Assembly (NCBI RefSeq): GCF_965216485.1
Contig: NZ_OZ244162.1
Span: forward strand, 3,224,001 to 3,288,000
Direction of reading: 5' to 3'
Source of the DNA: Algiphilus sp965216485
Lineage (GTDB): Bacteria; Pseudomonadota; Gammaproteobacteria; Nevskiales; Nevskiaceae
Length of the DNA: 64,000 nucleotides
A model generated the notes under the pieces. It did not search any database and was not told where the DNA came from. It saw nothing but the letters and a program-made list of their open reading frames with translations. Of the stretch, positions 8,488 through 17,263 are shown piece after piece. The position numbers and the translations under genes are program-made. How positions within the stretch are numbered: the first letter of the stretch is position 1; each line of letters starts with the position of its first letter.

Positions 8488-9645
8488 CTACTTACGCTTC
8501 TTGATCGGAACGAACTTGCGATCTTCCGGGCCGGTGTAGTTGGCCGAAGGACGGATGATCTTGCCGTCGAGGCGCTGTTCGATGATGTGGGCGCTCCAGC
8601 CCGCAGTACGCGCGATGACGAAGAGCGGGGTGAACATGGCGGTGGGCACACCCATCATGTAGTAGCTCACCGCGCTGAACCAGTCGAGATTGGGGAACAT
8701 CTTCTTGATGTCCCACATCACCGACTCGATGCGCTCGGCGATGTCATACATCTTCTTGTTGCCCTGTTCCTCGGACAGCTTGCGCGCAATCTCCTTGATC
8801 ACCTTGTTGCGCGGGTCGGCCACCGTATAGACCGGATGACCGAAGCCGATGATGACTTCCTTGTTCTCCACGCGCTTGCGGATATCGGCTTCGGCCTCGT
8901 CCGCGTTGTCATAGCGCTGCTGGATATCGAAGGCCACTTCATTGGCGCCGCCGTGCTTGGGACCGCGCAGCGCGCCAATACCACCACAGATGGCGGAGTG
9001 GAAATCGGCGGCGGTCCCGGTCACCACGCGCGCGGTGAACGTGGAAGCGTTGAACTCGTGCTCGGCGTAGAGGATGAGGCTGGTGTGCATGGCACGCTCC
9101 CAGGCCTCGCTCGGCGGTTCGCCGTGCAACAGATGCAGAAAGTGCCCGCCGATGGAATCGTCGTCGGTCTCGGTATCGATGCGCTTGCTGTTATGGCTGA
9201 AGTGATACCAGTACAGCAGCATCGAACCGAGGCTGGCGAGCAGGCGGTCGGCGATGTCGCGCGCGCCGGCGGTATTGTGATCGTCCTTCTCGGGCAGGGC
9301 GCAGCCAAGGGCGGAGACGCCGGTGCGCATCACGTCCATTGGGTGCGAAGAGGCCGGCAGCGCCTCCAGCACGTCGGTCACCGCCACCGGCAGGCCGCGC
9401 ATACGGCGCAGCTTGACCTTATAGGCGGAGAGTTCGGCGTCGGTCGGCAGCTTGCCGTGAATCAGCAGGTAGGCGATTTCTTCGAATTCGCAGTACTCGG
9501 CAAGATCCAGGATGTCGTAGCCGCGATAGTGCAGATCGTTACCGCTGCGACCCACCGTACACAGTGCGGTGTTGCCCGCGGTGACGCCGGATAGCGCGAC
9601 GGACTTCTTCGGCTTGGGGCCGGATTTCTTCTCGGTATCGCTCAT
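8488..9645 (-). CDS. prpC: 2-methylcitrate synthase
   Basis: 385-aa citrate-synthase-fold enzyme that condenses propionyl-CoA with oxaloacetate in the methylcitrate cycle. The citrate-synthase catalytic residues are present: H231 in GPKHGGANE, H270 in GFGHPVY and D321 in NLDWFSA. The GFGHPVYTVADPRN wording and the pairing with prpB favour methylcitrate synthase over GltA. The frame is open from 9801, but the ATG at 9645 is preceded by AGGAG at a good distance. It lies 43 nt downstream of prpB on the same strand. No prpF, acnD or PrpR-type regulator is next to it, so the rest of the cycle must be elsewhere. Confidence 0.92.
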   Translation of the reverse strand: MSDTEKKSGPKPKKSVALSGVTAGNTALCTVGRSGNDLHYRGYDILDLAEYCEFEEIAYLLIHGKLPTDAELSAYKVKLRRMRGLPVAVTDVLEALPASSHPMDVMRTGVSALGCALPEKDDHNTAGARDIADRLLASLGSMLLYWYHFSHNSKRIDTETDDDSIGGHFLHLLHGEPPSEAWERAMHTSLILYAEHEFNASTFTARVVTGTAADFHSAICGGIGALRGPKHGGANEVAFDIQQRYDNADEAEADIRKRVENKEVIIGFGHPVYTVADPRNKVIKEIARKLSEEQGNKKMYDIAERIESVMWDIKKMFPNLDWFSAVSYYMMGVPTAMFTPLFVIARTAGWSAHIIEQRLDGKIIRPSANYTGPEDRKFVPIKKRK

Positions 9646-9688
9646 GAGTGCATCTCCTGCAATGGCTGAGGGGACGGCGCTTGCCGCC

Positions 9689-10567
9689 TCACTGCTTGGA
9701 AAAGAGGGCGTCGAGCTTGTCCTCGTAGGCGTGATAGCCGATCGAGTCGTACAGCTCTGCGCGGGTTTGCATCTGGTCGACGACCTGCTTCTGCGTGCCA
9801 TCCCGCCGGACGGCTTCGTAGACCGTCTGCGCCGCCTTGTTCATCGCGCGGAAGGCCGACAACGGATACAGCACCAGGCTGACATTGGCCGATTCCAGCT
9901 CGTCGACGGTGAACAAGGGCGTGCTGCCGAACTCGGTGATGTTGGCCAGCACAGGCACCCCGACCGCGTCGCTGAAGCGCTTGTACATGTCGAGTTCGGT
10001 CATCGCTTCCGGGAAGATCATGTCGGCGCCGGCCTCGACACAGGCCGCGGCGCGATCGATGGCCGCATCCAGCCCTTCCACCGCCAGCGCGTCGGTGCGC
10101 GCCATGATCACGAAGTCCGGATCCGTACGTGCGTCAGCGGCGGCCTTCACCCGATCCACCATTTCCTGCTTGGAGACGATCTCCTTGCCCGGACGGTGTC
10201 CGCAGCGCTTGGCGCCGACCTGATCCTCGATGTGCATCGCCGCCGCGCCGGCCTTGATCATTGCACGCGTGGTCCGCGCCACATTGAAGAAGCTGGCGCC
10301 GAAGCCCGTGTCCACATCCACCAGCAAGGGGGTATCGCAGACGTCGGTGATGCGGCGCACGTCGACCAGCACGTCCTCCAGACCGGTGATGCCCAGATCC
10401 GGCAGGCCCAGGCTACCCGCCGCCACCCCGCCCCCGGAGAGGTAGATAGCGCGAAAGCCGGCCCGGGTGGCGAGCAGCGCGTGATTGGCGTTGATCGCGC
10501 CGATGACCTGCAAGGGTGATTCTTGCTGGAGCGCAGCACGAAACCGGGCGCCTGCGGATTGCTTCAT
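9689..10567 (-). CDS. prpB: methylisocitrate lyase
   Basis: 292-aa member of the isocitrate lyase/PEP mutase superfamily, which splits 2-methylisocitrate into pyruvate and succinate as the last step of propionate breakdown. The catalytic loop KRCGH is at residues 120-124. The metal-site stretch VDVDTGFG (83-90) and HIEDQVGAK (112-120) are as in PrpB. The length equals the usual 290-300 aa. It is the promoter-proximal gene of the prpB-prpC pair and diverges from an esterase gene across a 165-nt region holding a 7-bp inverted repeat. Confidence 0.93.
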   Translation of the reverse strand: MKQSAGARFRAALQQESPLQVIGAINANHALLATRAGFRAIYLSGGGVAAGSLGLPDLGITGLEDVLVDVRRITDVCDTPLLVDVDTGFGASFFNVARTTRAMIKAGAAAMHIEDQVGAKRCGHRPGKEIVSKQEMVDRVKAAADARTDPDFVIMARTDALAVEGLDAAIDRAAACVEAGADMIFPEAMTELDMYKRFSDAVGVPVLANITEFGSTPLFTVDELESANVSLVLYPLSAFRAMNKAAQTVYEAVRRDGTQKQVVDQMQTRAELYDSIGYHAYEDKLDALFSKQ

Positions 10568-10628
10568 GGAGTTCTCCCTGCGGCGGCCCGCAACCGTGCG
10601 TGGTGCCGGACGGGCCGATGATTCGAAG

Positions 10629-10656
10629 CCGGCAGTCTAAACAATTCGGCTGCCGG
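10629..10656. promoter_or_regulatory. inverted repeat upstream of prpB, possible operator
   Basis: CCGGCAG at 10629-10635 and CTGCCGG at 10650-10656 form a perfect 7-bp inverted repeat with 14 nt between the arms, about 60 nt upstream of the prpB start in the region shared with the divergent esterase gene. It could be a regulator site or a leader hairpin. No regulator gene is adjacent, and GC-rich repeats of this size arise by chance. Confidence 0.3.
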
Positions 10657-10732
10657 GACGTACTACAACAAAGGGTAGGGTCGGCTGAGGTACGCTGGCT
10701 GGCCAACCCATAAACGGCCTAGGAGATCGCCA

Positions 10733-11674
10733 TTGGCCCTTGCCCCGGACGTTCGCGCCTTTCTTGACCAACTGGAGGCCGGCGGCGCACCTCCCTTTCA
10801 TACCCTCGCGCCAGAGGACGCTCGGGCTGCCTATCGTCAGCTCTTTGCCCTGCTACCCGCGGACGACGCCGAGATTGGTGGCACCCGCGAGCTCGAGATC
10901 ACCACGCCGCGGGCACGCATTGCGGCCCGGCTCTACCTGCCGGCCGAACCGGAGGGTCCACCGCCCGTGCTCATCTATTTCCATGGCGGCGGTTTCGTCG
11001 TCGGCGATATCGATACCTACGACAGCCTATGCCGCGCTCTATGTGCGGGGAGCGACTGCGCCGTGGTATCGGTGGAGTACCGTCTCGCCCCGGAGCACCG
11101 CTTCCCAGCCGCCAGCGAGGACTGCCTGGATGCGACCCGCTGGATTGCTCAGCAGGCCGAACAGCTGGGACTGGATGGTGCACGCATCGCTCTGGGCGGT
11201 GACAGCGCCGGAGGCAACCTGGCGGCGGTCACGGCGCAACGACTGCGCGACGAAGGCGGTCCAGCCGTGCGCGGGCAGTTGCTGATCTATCCCGCCACGG
11301 CGGTTGGCGACACCCCCACCGCCTCGATGCAGGACAACGCCGAGGGCTATCTGCTGACCCGAGCGGATGTCGAGAACTTCGCCGCGCACTACCTGGGCGA
11401 TGCCGCGGGCGATCACCCGCACGCATCCCCGCTGTTGGCCACCCGTTTCGACCAACTGCCGCCTGCCCGTGTGGTGACCGCGGAATACGACCCACTACGC
11501 GATGAAGGCCAGGCCTATGCCGATGTACTGGAAAAGGCCGGCGTAGCGGTCAAGCGCGCGCATCACGCGGATACGATCCACGGCTTCGTGACCTTCTTCA
11601 CGCTACTTGCCAGCGGCCGCAGCGAGGTCGACGCCAGTTGCGAATGGCTGCGCGAGGTACTGCACGCCGCCTGA
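10733..11674 (+). CDS. alpha/beta hydrolase-3 esterase, HSL family (family IV)
   Basis: 313-aa carboxylesterase/lipase. The HSL-family oxyanion motif HGGGF begins at residue 84, the nucleophile is S158 in GGDSAGGN, and the acid and base are D253 (EYDPLRDEG) and H283 (IHGFVTF). The start is TTG at 10733: AGGAGA at 10721-10726 is six bases upstream, and no ATG lies nearby in frame. No signal peptide, so cytoplasmic action on short acyl esters is expected. It stands alone, divergent from prpB. Confidence 0.88.
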   Translation: MALAPDVRAFLDQLEAGGAPPFHTLAPEDARAAYRQLFALLPADDAEIGGTRELEITTPRARIAARLYLPAEPEGPPPVLIYFHGGGFVVGDIDTYDSLCRALCAGSDCAVVSVEYRLAPEHRFPAASEDCLDATRWIAQQAEQLGLDGARIALGGDSAGGNLAAVTAQRLRDEGGPAVRGQLLIYPATAVGDTPTASMQDNAEGYLLTRADVENFAAHYLGDAAGDHPHASPLLATRFDQLPPARVVTAEYDPLRDEGQAYADVLEKAGVAVKRAHHADTIHGFVTFFTLLASGRSEVDASCEWLREVLHAA

Positions 11675-11688
11675 CCTGCAGCGCGCAC

Positions 11689-11719
11689 AAAAAAGGCCAC
11701 CAGCCGGAGCTGGTGGCCT
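11689..11719 (-). terminator. intrinsic terminator of the beta-helix protein gene
   Basis: A perfect 11-bp stem (11694-11704 with 11709-11719) has a 4-nt loop. On the minus strand it is followed by a run of T (A-run at 11689-11694 on the plus strand). It sits 25 nt past the minus-strand gene ending at 11745. The facing esterase gene ends at 11674, so the T-run serves the minus-strand gene. Confidence 0.85.
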
Positions 11720-11744
11720 CAATGCGACATCTCTTGGAGAGAGC

Positions 11745-14700
11745 CTACTCGCTGGAGCCGTCGTCAAAGATGATTCGCAGCCCTTCCTGCGGTAGTTCGA
11801 GGCCCTGCGGTGGCAGCCCGGTCTGGGTCCCTTCGGCATCGACGGTATCGAGCGCGGCGCGCACCGACGTCGGATTGCCGTCGTCGGCCCCCAACCGCGG
11901 AGAAGTCCCGTCGCAGGCACTCAGGCAAGCTGCGGCAAACACCGCGGCGGCGGCGACCCAGCCCCGACGGCGCGGTGCGCCGATCATGCCGAGCGCAAGC
12001 AGGGGTGCGCCCGCACCGCCGGCGAGCAGGGCAAGCTGACTGCTGCCGCTTTCGCTGATTGCGCCGGCGCTCGATACGTTGCCTGCGGCAACGTCGACGG
12101 CGATCAGGTAGCTCTCGGAAGCGCCCGCGGGGATGACGCGCGGCGGGTCGAAGGTCACCGTGAAGCGGCCCGCGGCCAAGTCCAGGTTCACCGTGGCATC
12201 GGCAACGACGCTTTCACCACCGTCGACCACCCCGTTGCTGTTGGTATCGAGCACGAGCCGGGGATTGTTCAGCCGACCCTGCACGTCGCCCACGCTATCC
12301 AGCGCGCCGCTGAAGCCATCGACGCGCAGGTTTTCGTCGCTGCCAACAGGGTTGCTGAGCGAGAAGGCCAGCAGTGGCACATCGACATCACCCGCCGTGA
12401 CCGTCAGTTCATCGACACTGCGGTTGTTGGTGGCCACAGCAACCGGACCAGGCACACGCTCAAAGGCGCCGATATCGCAGCCGCCATCGGCGGCGTCCTC
12501 GCGCGGTACCTCGCGCTGGTCCACCCCGTTGACGCGCATACCGGCGCACACGGCATCGTCGGCCGCGTCAATGGCCGGGCTGCCATCGTTGAGTGCGTGC
12601 GTCTGGGTGCTGCCGCCGTTGGCGGCGAGCATGCCGATCATCGGATCGATGTCGCTCTGGTTGTTGCTGCCGCTGATGCTGGCACCGCTGCTGTCGGCAA
12701 CGAGCGTGAAGCTGGCACTCACCGCACCGCTGATATCCGGTCCGGCGCCAGTGGCGGTATTGCTGCCGATGAGGCTGTTGCTAAGGCTGACGACACCGGT
12801 GTCTGCATTGAGCACACCGCCACCATCTCCGGTGGTGTCATTGTTCGCCACCGTGGTGTTGATCAGGGTCAGGTCGCCGGTGGGCTGATTGAACAGGCCA
12901 CCGCCACCGTTGCCGCTGGCAGCATTGCCCGAAATCGTGCTGTTGACCACGATCATCTCGGCTTCGCTGAAGTTCCACAGACCACCGCCCTCGTTGGCCG
13001 CGGTATTGCCCGAGGCGGTGGAGCGGTCGATGAGGATGGTCGCGTCCCCGCCAGTGACGTGGAAGGCGCCGCCATTGCCCGGGCTTGGCCCGACACTGTT
13101 GCCCTGCATGCTGAGCCGGGTCAGCGTGATGCTGCTGGCGCCACCGCTGTTGTTGTCCTCGATGCCGCCACCGGCACGCACTGCAGTGTTGTCGCTCACC
13201 GTACCGCCGGTCACCGTGAGCTCACTGCCCGTGTTCAGAATGCCGCCGCCGCTGCCGGCGGCACCGGTAGCGCGGTTGCCCGTGACCATCGAGTCGGTCA
13301 CGCGCAGTGCACCGGCCAGGTTGAACAGGCCGCCACCGCCCTGATCCGCGTCCGCGCCCTCGGCAATATTGTTGGCAATGCTGCTGTTGGCTACCGTCAT
13401 CGTGCCGGCGCCGTTCCACAGACCGCCGCCCTCGGCGGAGGCCGTGTTGCCGGACACCGTCACATTGCTGAGGCTGGCGTCGCCGGCGCCCGTAATGTGC
13501 ATGCCGCCGCCGTTGCCGGGAGCAGCCCCGGCGGTATTGTTGCTCAGCACAAGCCCGCCGGAGAGGTCGGTGGTGGTGTTAGGCGTGGCCTCGATGCCGC
13601 CGCCGGCGCGAATCGCGCTGTTGCCGGAGATTTCGCCGCCGCTGACCACCACGACGCCGCGATCGGGCATGGCCGAATCCGGCCCCAGGTTGAAGATGCC
13701 GCCACCGCTCCCGGCGGCGCCCGTAGCGCTGTTGCCCGAGATCGTGACCGCGTTCAGCTCAACCCGGCCGGTGTTGTTGAAGATTCCGCCACCGCCATCG
13801 TCGGCGGCCGCACCAGCCGCCTCGTTGTTGGTGATGACGGTGCCGTCCACGCTCATCAGGCCTGCGCCATTCCACAGGCCGCCACCTTCGCGCGCAGCCG
13901 TATTGCCATCGATGGTGCCGCCCGTGATGCTCACGTTGCCGCTGCCGGAAATATGCAGACCGCCGCCGTTTCCGGGTGCATCGCCAGTGCTGTTGCCGGA
14001 CAGCGTGACATTGCTCAATGTGGTGCTGGTCGCGCCTGTGGTCTCAATGCCCCCACCCGCGCGATTGGAGCTGTTGCCGGTGATGGCAGTGTCGGTGACG
14101 GTGACGGAGCCGGTGCGCACATCGGAACCCTTGTTGAGGATGCCGCCACCGCTGCCGGCGTCGCCGTCGGCGCTGTTGGCGCTGATGGTCGCGCCGGTAA
14201 TCGTGACAGTGCCTTCATTATTGAAGACGCCGCCGCCGCCGTTGGCAGCATCGTCACCGCTGGCGCTATTGCCCGAAATGGTCGTGCCGGTAATCTGCAT
14301 CGTTCCGAAGCCGTTCCACAGGCCGCCACCTTCCGCCGCAGCGGTGTTGTCGGAAACCTCGCCGCCCGTGATGGTGGCGTCACCCGCGCCGGTGATGTGC
14401 AGACCACCCCCGTTGCCGGGCATCGGTCCGGTGGCGTTGGCGTTGAGCGTGACGTCATCAAGCGTTGTGGTCGAGTTGGCCCGCGCCTCGATGGCACCGC
14501 CCGCACGCTGCGCGCTGTTGTTGTTGAACAGCGTCCCAGTGACCGCCAGCGTTCCGCCTTCGTCATTGAAGATGGCGCCGCCGCTACCCGAACCCATGGG
14601 CGCGCTATTGCTGCTGATCTCGCCGCCGTTGATGGTCAGATTGCCGGCGTTGTAGATCGCGCCACCACCCTGGTTGGCCGCCATGCCGTTGGCGACGCTG

Positions 14701-15233
14701 TTGTTGATGTCGACCGCGTCCAGCGACACGCTGGAGCCAGCACTGACCACGATGGCGCCGCCGTTGTCCGCGCTGCTGCCGTTGGTCACGGAGAGATTGG
14801 CGATGGATACGGCCTGCGCGCTGCCGACTCCACCGGCTGCGTCGATGACGAAGGCCTGAATGCCGTTGGCGTCGATGCTGACCGTAATCGGCGGCAGATC
14901 GGCGGAACCATCGATGAGGAGATCATCATTGATGCGCAGCGGCCCCTGCGCTGGATCGAGGGTGACCGTCGCGTTGACGTCCAGCAGTCCCGGATCGAAG
15001 CCGATGGTGTCGCCGTCTTCCTCGCCGGCCGGGGCGTCACCCACGGCACTGTTGGTGCGGGCAGCCTCGACCGCCTCGCGCAGCGTAATGCCGTCGCCCG
15101 TTGCGACGTCGTCGTCGAGATTGGTGACCACGTAGTCGGTAGCCATTGCCTGGCCGGCGAGCAACACACCGCCCATCAGCAGTGCCGACTGCATACCGCG
15201 CCGCCGCAGCGTCCCTGTTCTTCTGCTTTCCAT
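11745..15233 (-). CDS. large secreted right-handed beta-helix repeat protein with CSLREA-like start and choice-of-anchor Q end
   Basis: 1162 aa. The start at 15233 has AAGGGAG upstream and opens a signal peptide (RRTGTLRRR, then a Leu/Gly core, AMA cut near residue 31). Right after it is a TITLREAVEAAR element like the CSLREA domain. The middle is Gly/Asn/Ser/Thr-rich, with repeated GGG(I/L)xN and ITGNSA turns, the signature of a polymorphic-outer-membrane-type right-handed beta-helix built from modules of about 148 aa. Next comes SPAIDAADDAVCAG...CDIGAFE, the choice-of-anchor Q pattern, and a beta domain. The C-terminal 100 residues combine a GG-hydrophobic-RRR segment and a second hydrophobic stretch ending LSAC. 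Likely a surface adhesin; the anchoring mode is unclear. Confidence 0.78.
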   Translation of the reverse strand: MESRRTGTLRRRGMQSALLMGGVLLAGQAMATDYVVTNLDDDVATGDGITLREAVEAARTNSAVGDAPAGEEDGDTIGFDPGLLDVNATVTLDPAQGPLRINDDLLIDGSADLPPITVSIDANGIQAFVIDAAGGVGSAQAVSIANLSVTNGSSADNGGAIVVSAGSSVSLDAVDINNSVANGMAANQGGGAIYNAGNLTINGGEISSNSAPMGSGSGGAIFNDEGGTLAVTGTLFNNNSAQRAGGAIEARANSTTTLDDVTLNANATGPMPGNGGGLHITGAGDATITGGEVSDNTAAAEGGGLWNGFGTMQITGTTISGNSASGDDAANGGGGVFNNEGTVTITGATISANSADGDAGSGGGILNKGSDVRTGSVTVTDTAITGNSSNRAGGGIETTGATSTTLSNVTLSGNSTGDAPGNGGGLHISGSGNVSITGGTIDGNTAAREGGGLWNGAGLMSVDGTVITNNEAAGAAADDGGGGIFNNTGRVELNAVTISGNSATGAAGSGGGIFNLGPDSAMPDRGVVVVSGGEISGNSAIRAGGGIEATPNTTTDLSGGLVLSNNTAGAAPGNGGGMHITGAGDASLSNVTVSGNTASAEGGGLWNGAGTMTVANSSIANNIAEGADADQGGGGLFNLAGALRVTDSMVTGNRATGAAGSGGGILNTGSELTVTGGTVSDNTAVRAGGGIEDNNSGGASSITLTRLSMQGNSVGPSPGNGGAFHVTGGDATILIDRSTASGNTAANEGGGLWNFSEAEMIVVNSTISGNAASGNGGGGLFNQPTGDLTLINTTVANNDTTGDGGGVLNADTGVVSLSNSLIGSNTATGAGPDISGAVSASFTLVADSSGASISGSNNQSDIDPMIGMLAANGGSTQTHALNDGSPAIDAADDAVCAGMRVNGVDQREVPREDAADGGCDIGAFERVPGPVAVATNNRSVDELTVTAGDVDVPLLAFSLSNPVGSDENLRVDGFSGALDSVGDVQGRLNNPRLVLDTNSNGVVDGGESVVADATVNLDLAAGRFTVTFDPPRVIPAGASESYLIAVDVAAGNVSSAGAISESGSSQLALLAGGAGAPLLALGMIGAPRRRGWVAAAAVFAAACLSACDGTSPRLGADDGNPTSVRAALDTVDAEGTQTGLPPQGLELPQEGLRIIFDDGSSE
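12973..14414 (-). repeat. tandem super-repeats inside the beta-helix gene
   Basis: The segment encoding GGGLWN plus its upstream TAAxEGG recurs at 14314, 13870, 13414 and 12973 (plus-strand position of the shared ttccacag core). The periods are 444, 456 and 441 nt, or 147-152 codons. Each unit contains the same order of GGGxxN turns (LWN, VFN/IFN, ILN/IFN, IE, LH/MH). The similarity is clear in protein and partial in DNA, so the array is old enough to have diverged but could still recombine. Confidence 0.8.
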
Positions 15234-15455
15234 CCGGAATCTCCCTTGTACTCGTGTGCGAAGCCGGGATTGGAGCAAGCGAAGCCGCCTGTCTCCACCC
15301 ACTTCTTTGCGCTACGTACGAGACGCCCGTATGGATGCCGCCGCTGCTCGGCCGGCGGCCCGGATTCCGCACGCCTCGCGTCAGCGAAGGCTTTCAGCGA
15401 AACACAACCGTGTCGCGGCGTGCAAGAAAAGCTACCGAATGGTAGTTACCTCCGC

Positions 15456-16643
15456 TCAGCCCCAGGCGCGCTCGAGAAGGGTCATGAGCTGGTCGCGATC
15501 GGCTTCCTTGGGGTTGAAGATGATCGATCCGTCGTCAATGGCGAGGGTGGCGATCTCCTCCAGCTGACTGCGCTGCACCTTGCCGGTCTCGCGCAAGGTG
15601 CGGGCCAGACCGGCACGCTCGTAGAGCTGATCACGTAGATCGCGGATATGCCGGATGACCTTGTCCGTGCGCTGGCCGGCCGGGGTAGCGGCATAGACCT
15701 CCGCCCCCGCCAGCGGCAACAACAGCTCGCCGATGCGCTCGCCATTGACGTCGCGGTTGTACTCCAGCGCATAGGGCAGGAAGAGATTCATGCACAGCCC
15801 GTGCGGAAGATGGCAGACCGCGCCCAGAGAATGGCCGAGTGCGTGCACCAGCCCCACCATCGAATTCGAGAAGGCGATGCCGGCCATGGTCGAGGCCTGC
15901 GCCAGTTCCAGGCGTACGGTAGGGTCCTTCGGCGTCTCCAATGCCTTCAGCAGGTTGGCGCTGATCTTGCGGATGGCGGCGGTGGCATAGGCATCGCTGA
16001 GCGGGTTGGCTGCCATGCAGGTATAGGCCTCGACCGCGTGCGTCATCGCGTCCATGCCGGTCATCGCGGTGATGTGCGGAGGCAGAGTCAGCGTCATGCG
16101 CGGATCGAGCACGGCGGCGTTCGGCATCAGGAAATAGGAGGTGAAGGGCACCTTGACGCCGCGCTCGTTGTCCGAGACCACCGCCACCATGGTGACTTCC
16201 GAGCCGGTGCCGGAGGTGGTCGGCACCACGAACAGCGGATTCAGCGCATGCGGCAGATTGTGCGCACCGGAGTACTTCACCAGTTCATCGCCGCCCAGCG
16301 TGACCAGAATATTGGCCGCCTTGCTGGTATCGATCACCGAGCCACCGCCGATGGCGAGGATCGCGTCACAGTCGTTGTCGCGATAGAGCGCAGCAGCCGA
16401 GCGTACGGTCTCCAGACTGGAATCCGGCGGCACATCATCGAAGACCGCCAGGATCTCGGTGCCAGCCTCGGCAAAAGCCTGTTCCACCGGCGCCAGCAGA
16501 CCCGCCTTGCGCACGCCGGCATCGGTAATGATCATCGGGCGCTTGGCGCCTAGAGCGGAAAGTTCGTAGGGCACATGTTCCAGCGCCTGATGACCGGCGA
16601 TGGTCTTCACTGGACAGAAGAACTCGTAATAGGACTTGCTCAT
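15456..16643 (-). CDS. iron-containing alcohol dehydrogenase (group III)
   Basis: 395-aa NAD(P)-dependent alcohol dehydrogenase. GGGS at 99-102 and PTTSGTGSEVT at 141-151 form the nucleotide-binding region. The metal ligands of the family are all present with standard spacing: D198, H202, H267 and H281 (GMDAMTHAVEAY; HALGHSLGAVCHLPHG). The substrate is not determined by sequence. The start lies 5 nt after the stop of the SCP2-like gene, so they are probably cotranscribed, which hints at a lipid-derived alcohol or aldehyde. The 222 nt upstream of 15456, up to the beta-helix gene start, show no further gene. Confidence 0.9.
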   Translation of the reverse strand: MSKSYYEFFCPVKTIAGHQALEHVPYELSALGAKRPMIITDAGVRKAGLLAPVEQAFAEAGTEILAVFDDVPPDSSLETVRSAAALYRDNDCDAILAIGGGSVIDTSKAANILVTLGGDELVKYSGAHNLPHALNPLFVVPTTSGTGSEVTMVAVVSDNERGVKVPFTSYFLMPNAAVLDPRMTLTLPPHITAMTGMDAMTHAVEAYTCMAANPLSDAYATAAIRKISANLLKALETPKDPTVRLELAQASTMAGIAFSNSMVGLVHALGHSLGAVCHLPHGLCMNLFLPYALEYNRDVNGERIGELLLPLAGAEVYAATPAGQRTDKVIRHIRDLRDQLYERAGLARTLRETGKVQRSQLEEIATLAIDDGSIIFNPKEADRDQLMTLLERAWG

Positions 16644-16648
16644 TGCGT

Positions 16649-17152
16649 TTATTTCCCCGTGACGAAACTGGCTGCGACGCGGCCGTAGATGCGACTGCCG
16701 CGCAAGAGCTTGCTGACCATCGGCACCTTTCCGTAATCCTTCACCGCGCGCGTCGCCACCAGCTTGGGCAGGATCAGCTTTTCCATCCGGTTGAGACAGC
16801 GTACGAGCCGGATCGCATCCGAGACATTGCCGTCGGCCACCATGCGGTCATTGGCAAAGGCGCGCGCGGTGCCTTCCTGGAAGGAGAGCACCAGAAAGGC
16901 GTGCTCGATGTGCTTGAAACGGATCACCAGATCGGCTTCCTCCGCGTTGGCAGAGTCCGGTTCGACATACCCCCCCTCGCCGACCCGCAATACGAAACCG
17001 GGTCCCGAGGGATAGACCGTCATCGCAAAGCGATAGCCCGGCCGGAAACCGGAGAATTCGCGACGAGTTTCTTCATCGCTGCGCGATGCCGCGATCAGAC
17101 CGCGGCTGACGACATTCATCATCAACGCGACGTACGAACGCTTGACGGACAT
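16649..17152 (-). CDS. SCP2-like sterol/lipid-binding domain protein
   Basis: 167 aa, one domain, no signal peptide or membrane segment. The pattern of short beta strands (FAMTVYPSGPGFVLRVGEGG, then ADLVIRFKHIEHAFLVLS) followed by helices, with an FANDRMVADGNVSDAIRLVRCLNRME stretch, resembles SCP2-type lipid-binding proteins, in which the strands form a pocket for acyl chains. Its ATG at 17152 is the likely operon start, with the iron-type alcohol dehydrogenase 5 nt behind. A function in presenting a hydrophobic substrate to that enzyme is possible but unproven. Confidence 0.6.
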   Translation of the reverse strand: MSVKRSYVALMMNVVSRGLIAASRSDEETRREFSGFRPGYRFAMTVYPSGPGFVLRVGEGGYVEPDSANAEEADLVIRFKHIEHAFLVLSFQEGTARAFANDRMVADGNVSDAIRLVRCLNRMEKLILPKLVATRAVKDYGKVPMVSKLLRGSRIYGRVAASFVTGK

Positions 17153-17263
17153 GGGCTGTGACTCCCTGGCGGTTCCGAGGGAGGCAGTGTAATGGCTTGC
17201 GGGCGTGGCGGGCGCCGCTGTCAGCCGGACCGGACCGACAGCCGAATACGAGATCGGGACGTG

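Noticed and set aside
12973..14414. CRISPR-like regular repeats
   Set aside because: The repeats are coding, diverged and about 445 nt apart; no short identical repeats with unique spacers.
12597..15638. A 1013-codon open frame on the plus strand opposite the beta-helix gene
   Set aside because: Its product is low-complexity, without domains, and mirrors the repeats of the real gene; codon structure and the signal peptide favour the minus-strand gene. Long antisense frames are expected in GC-rich DNA.
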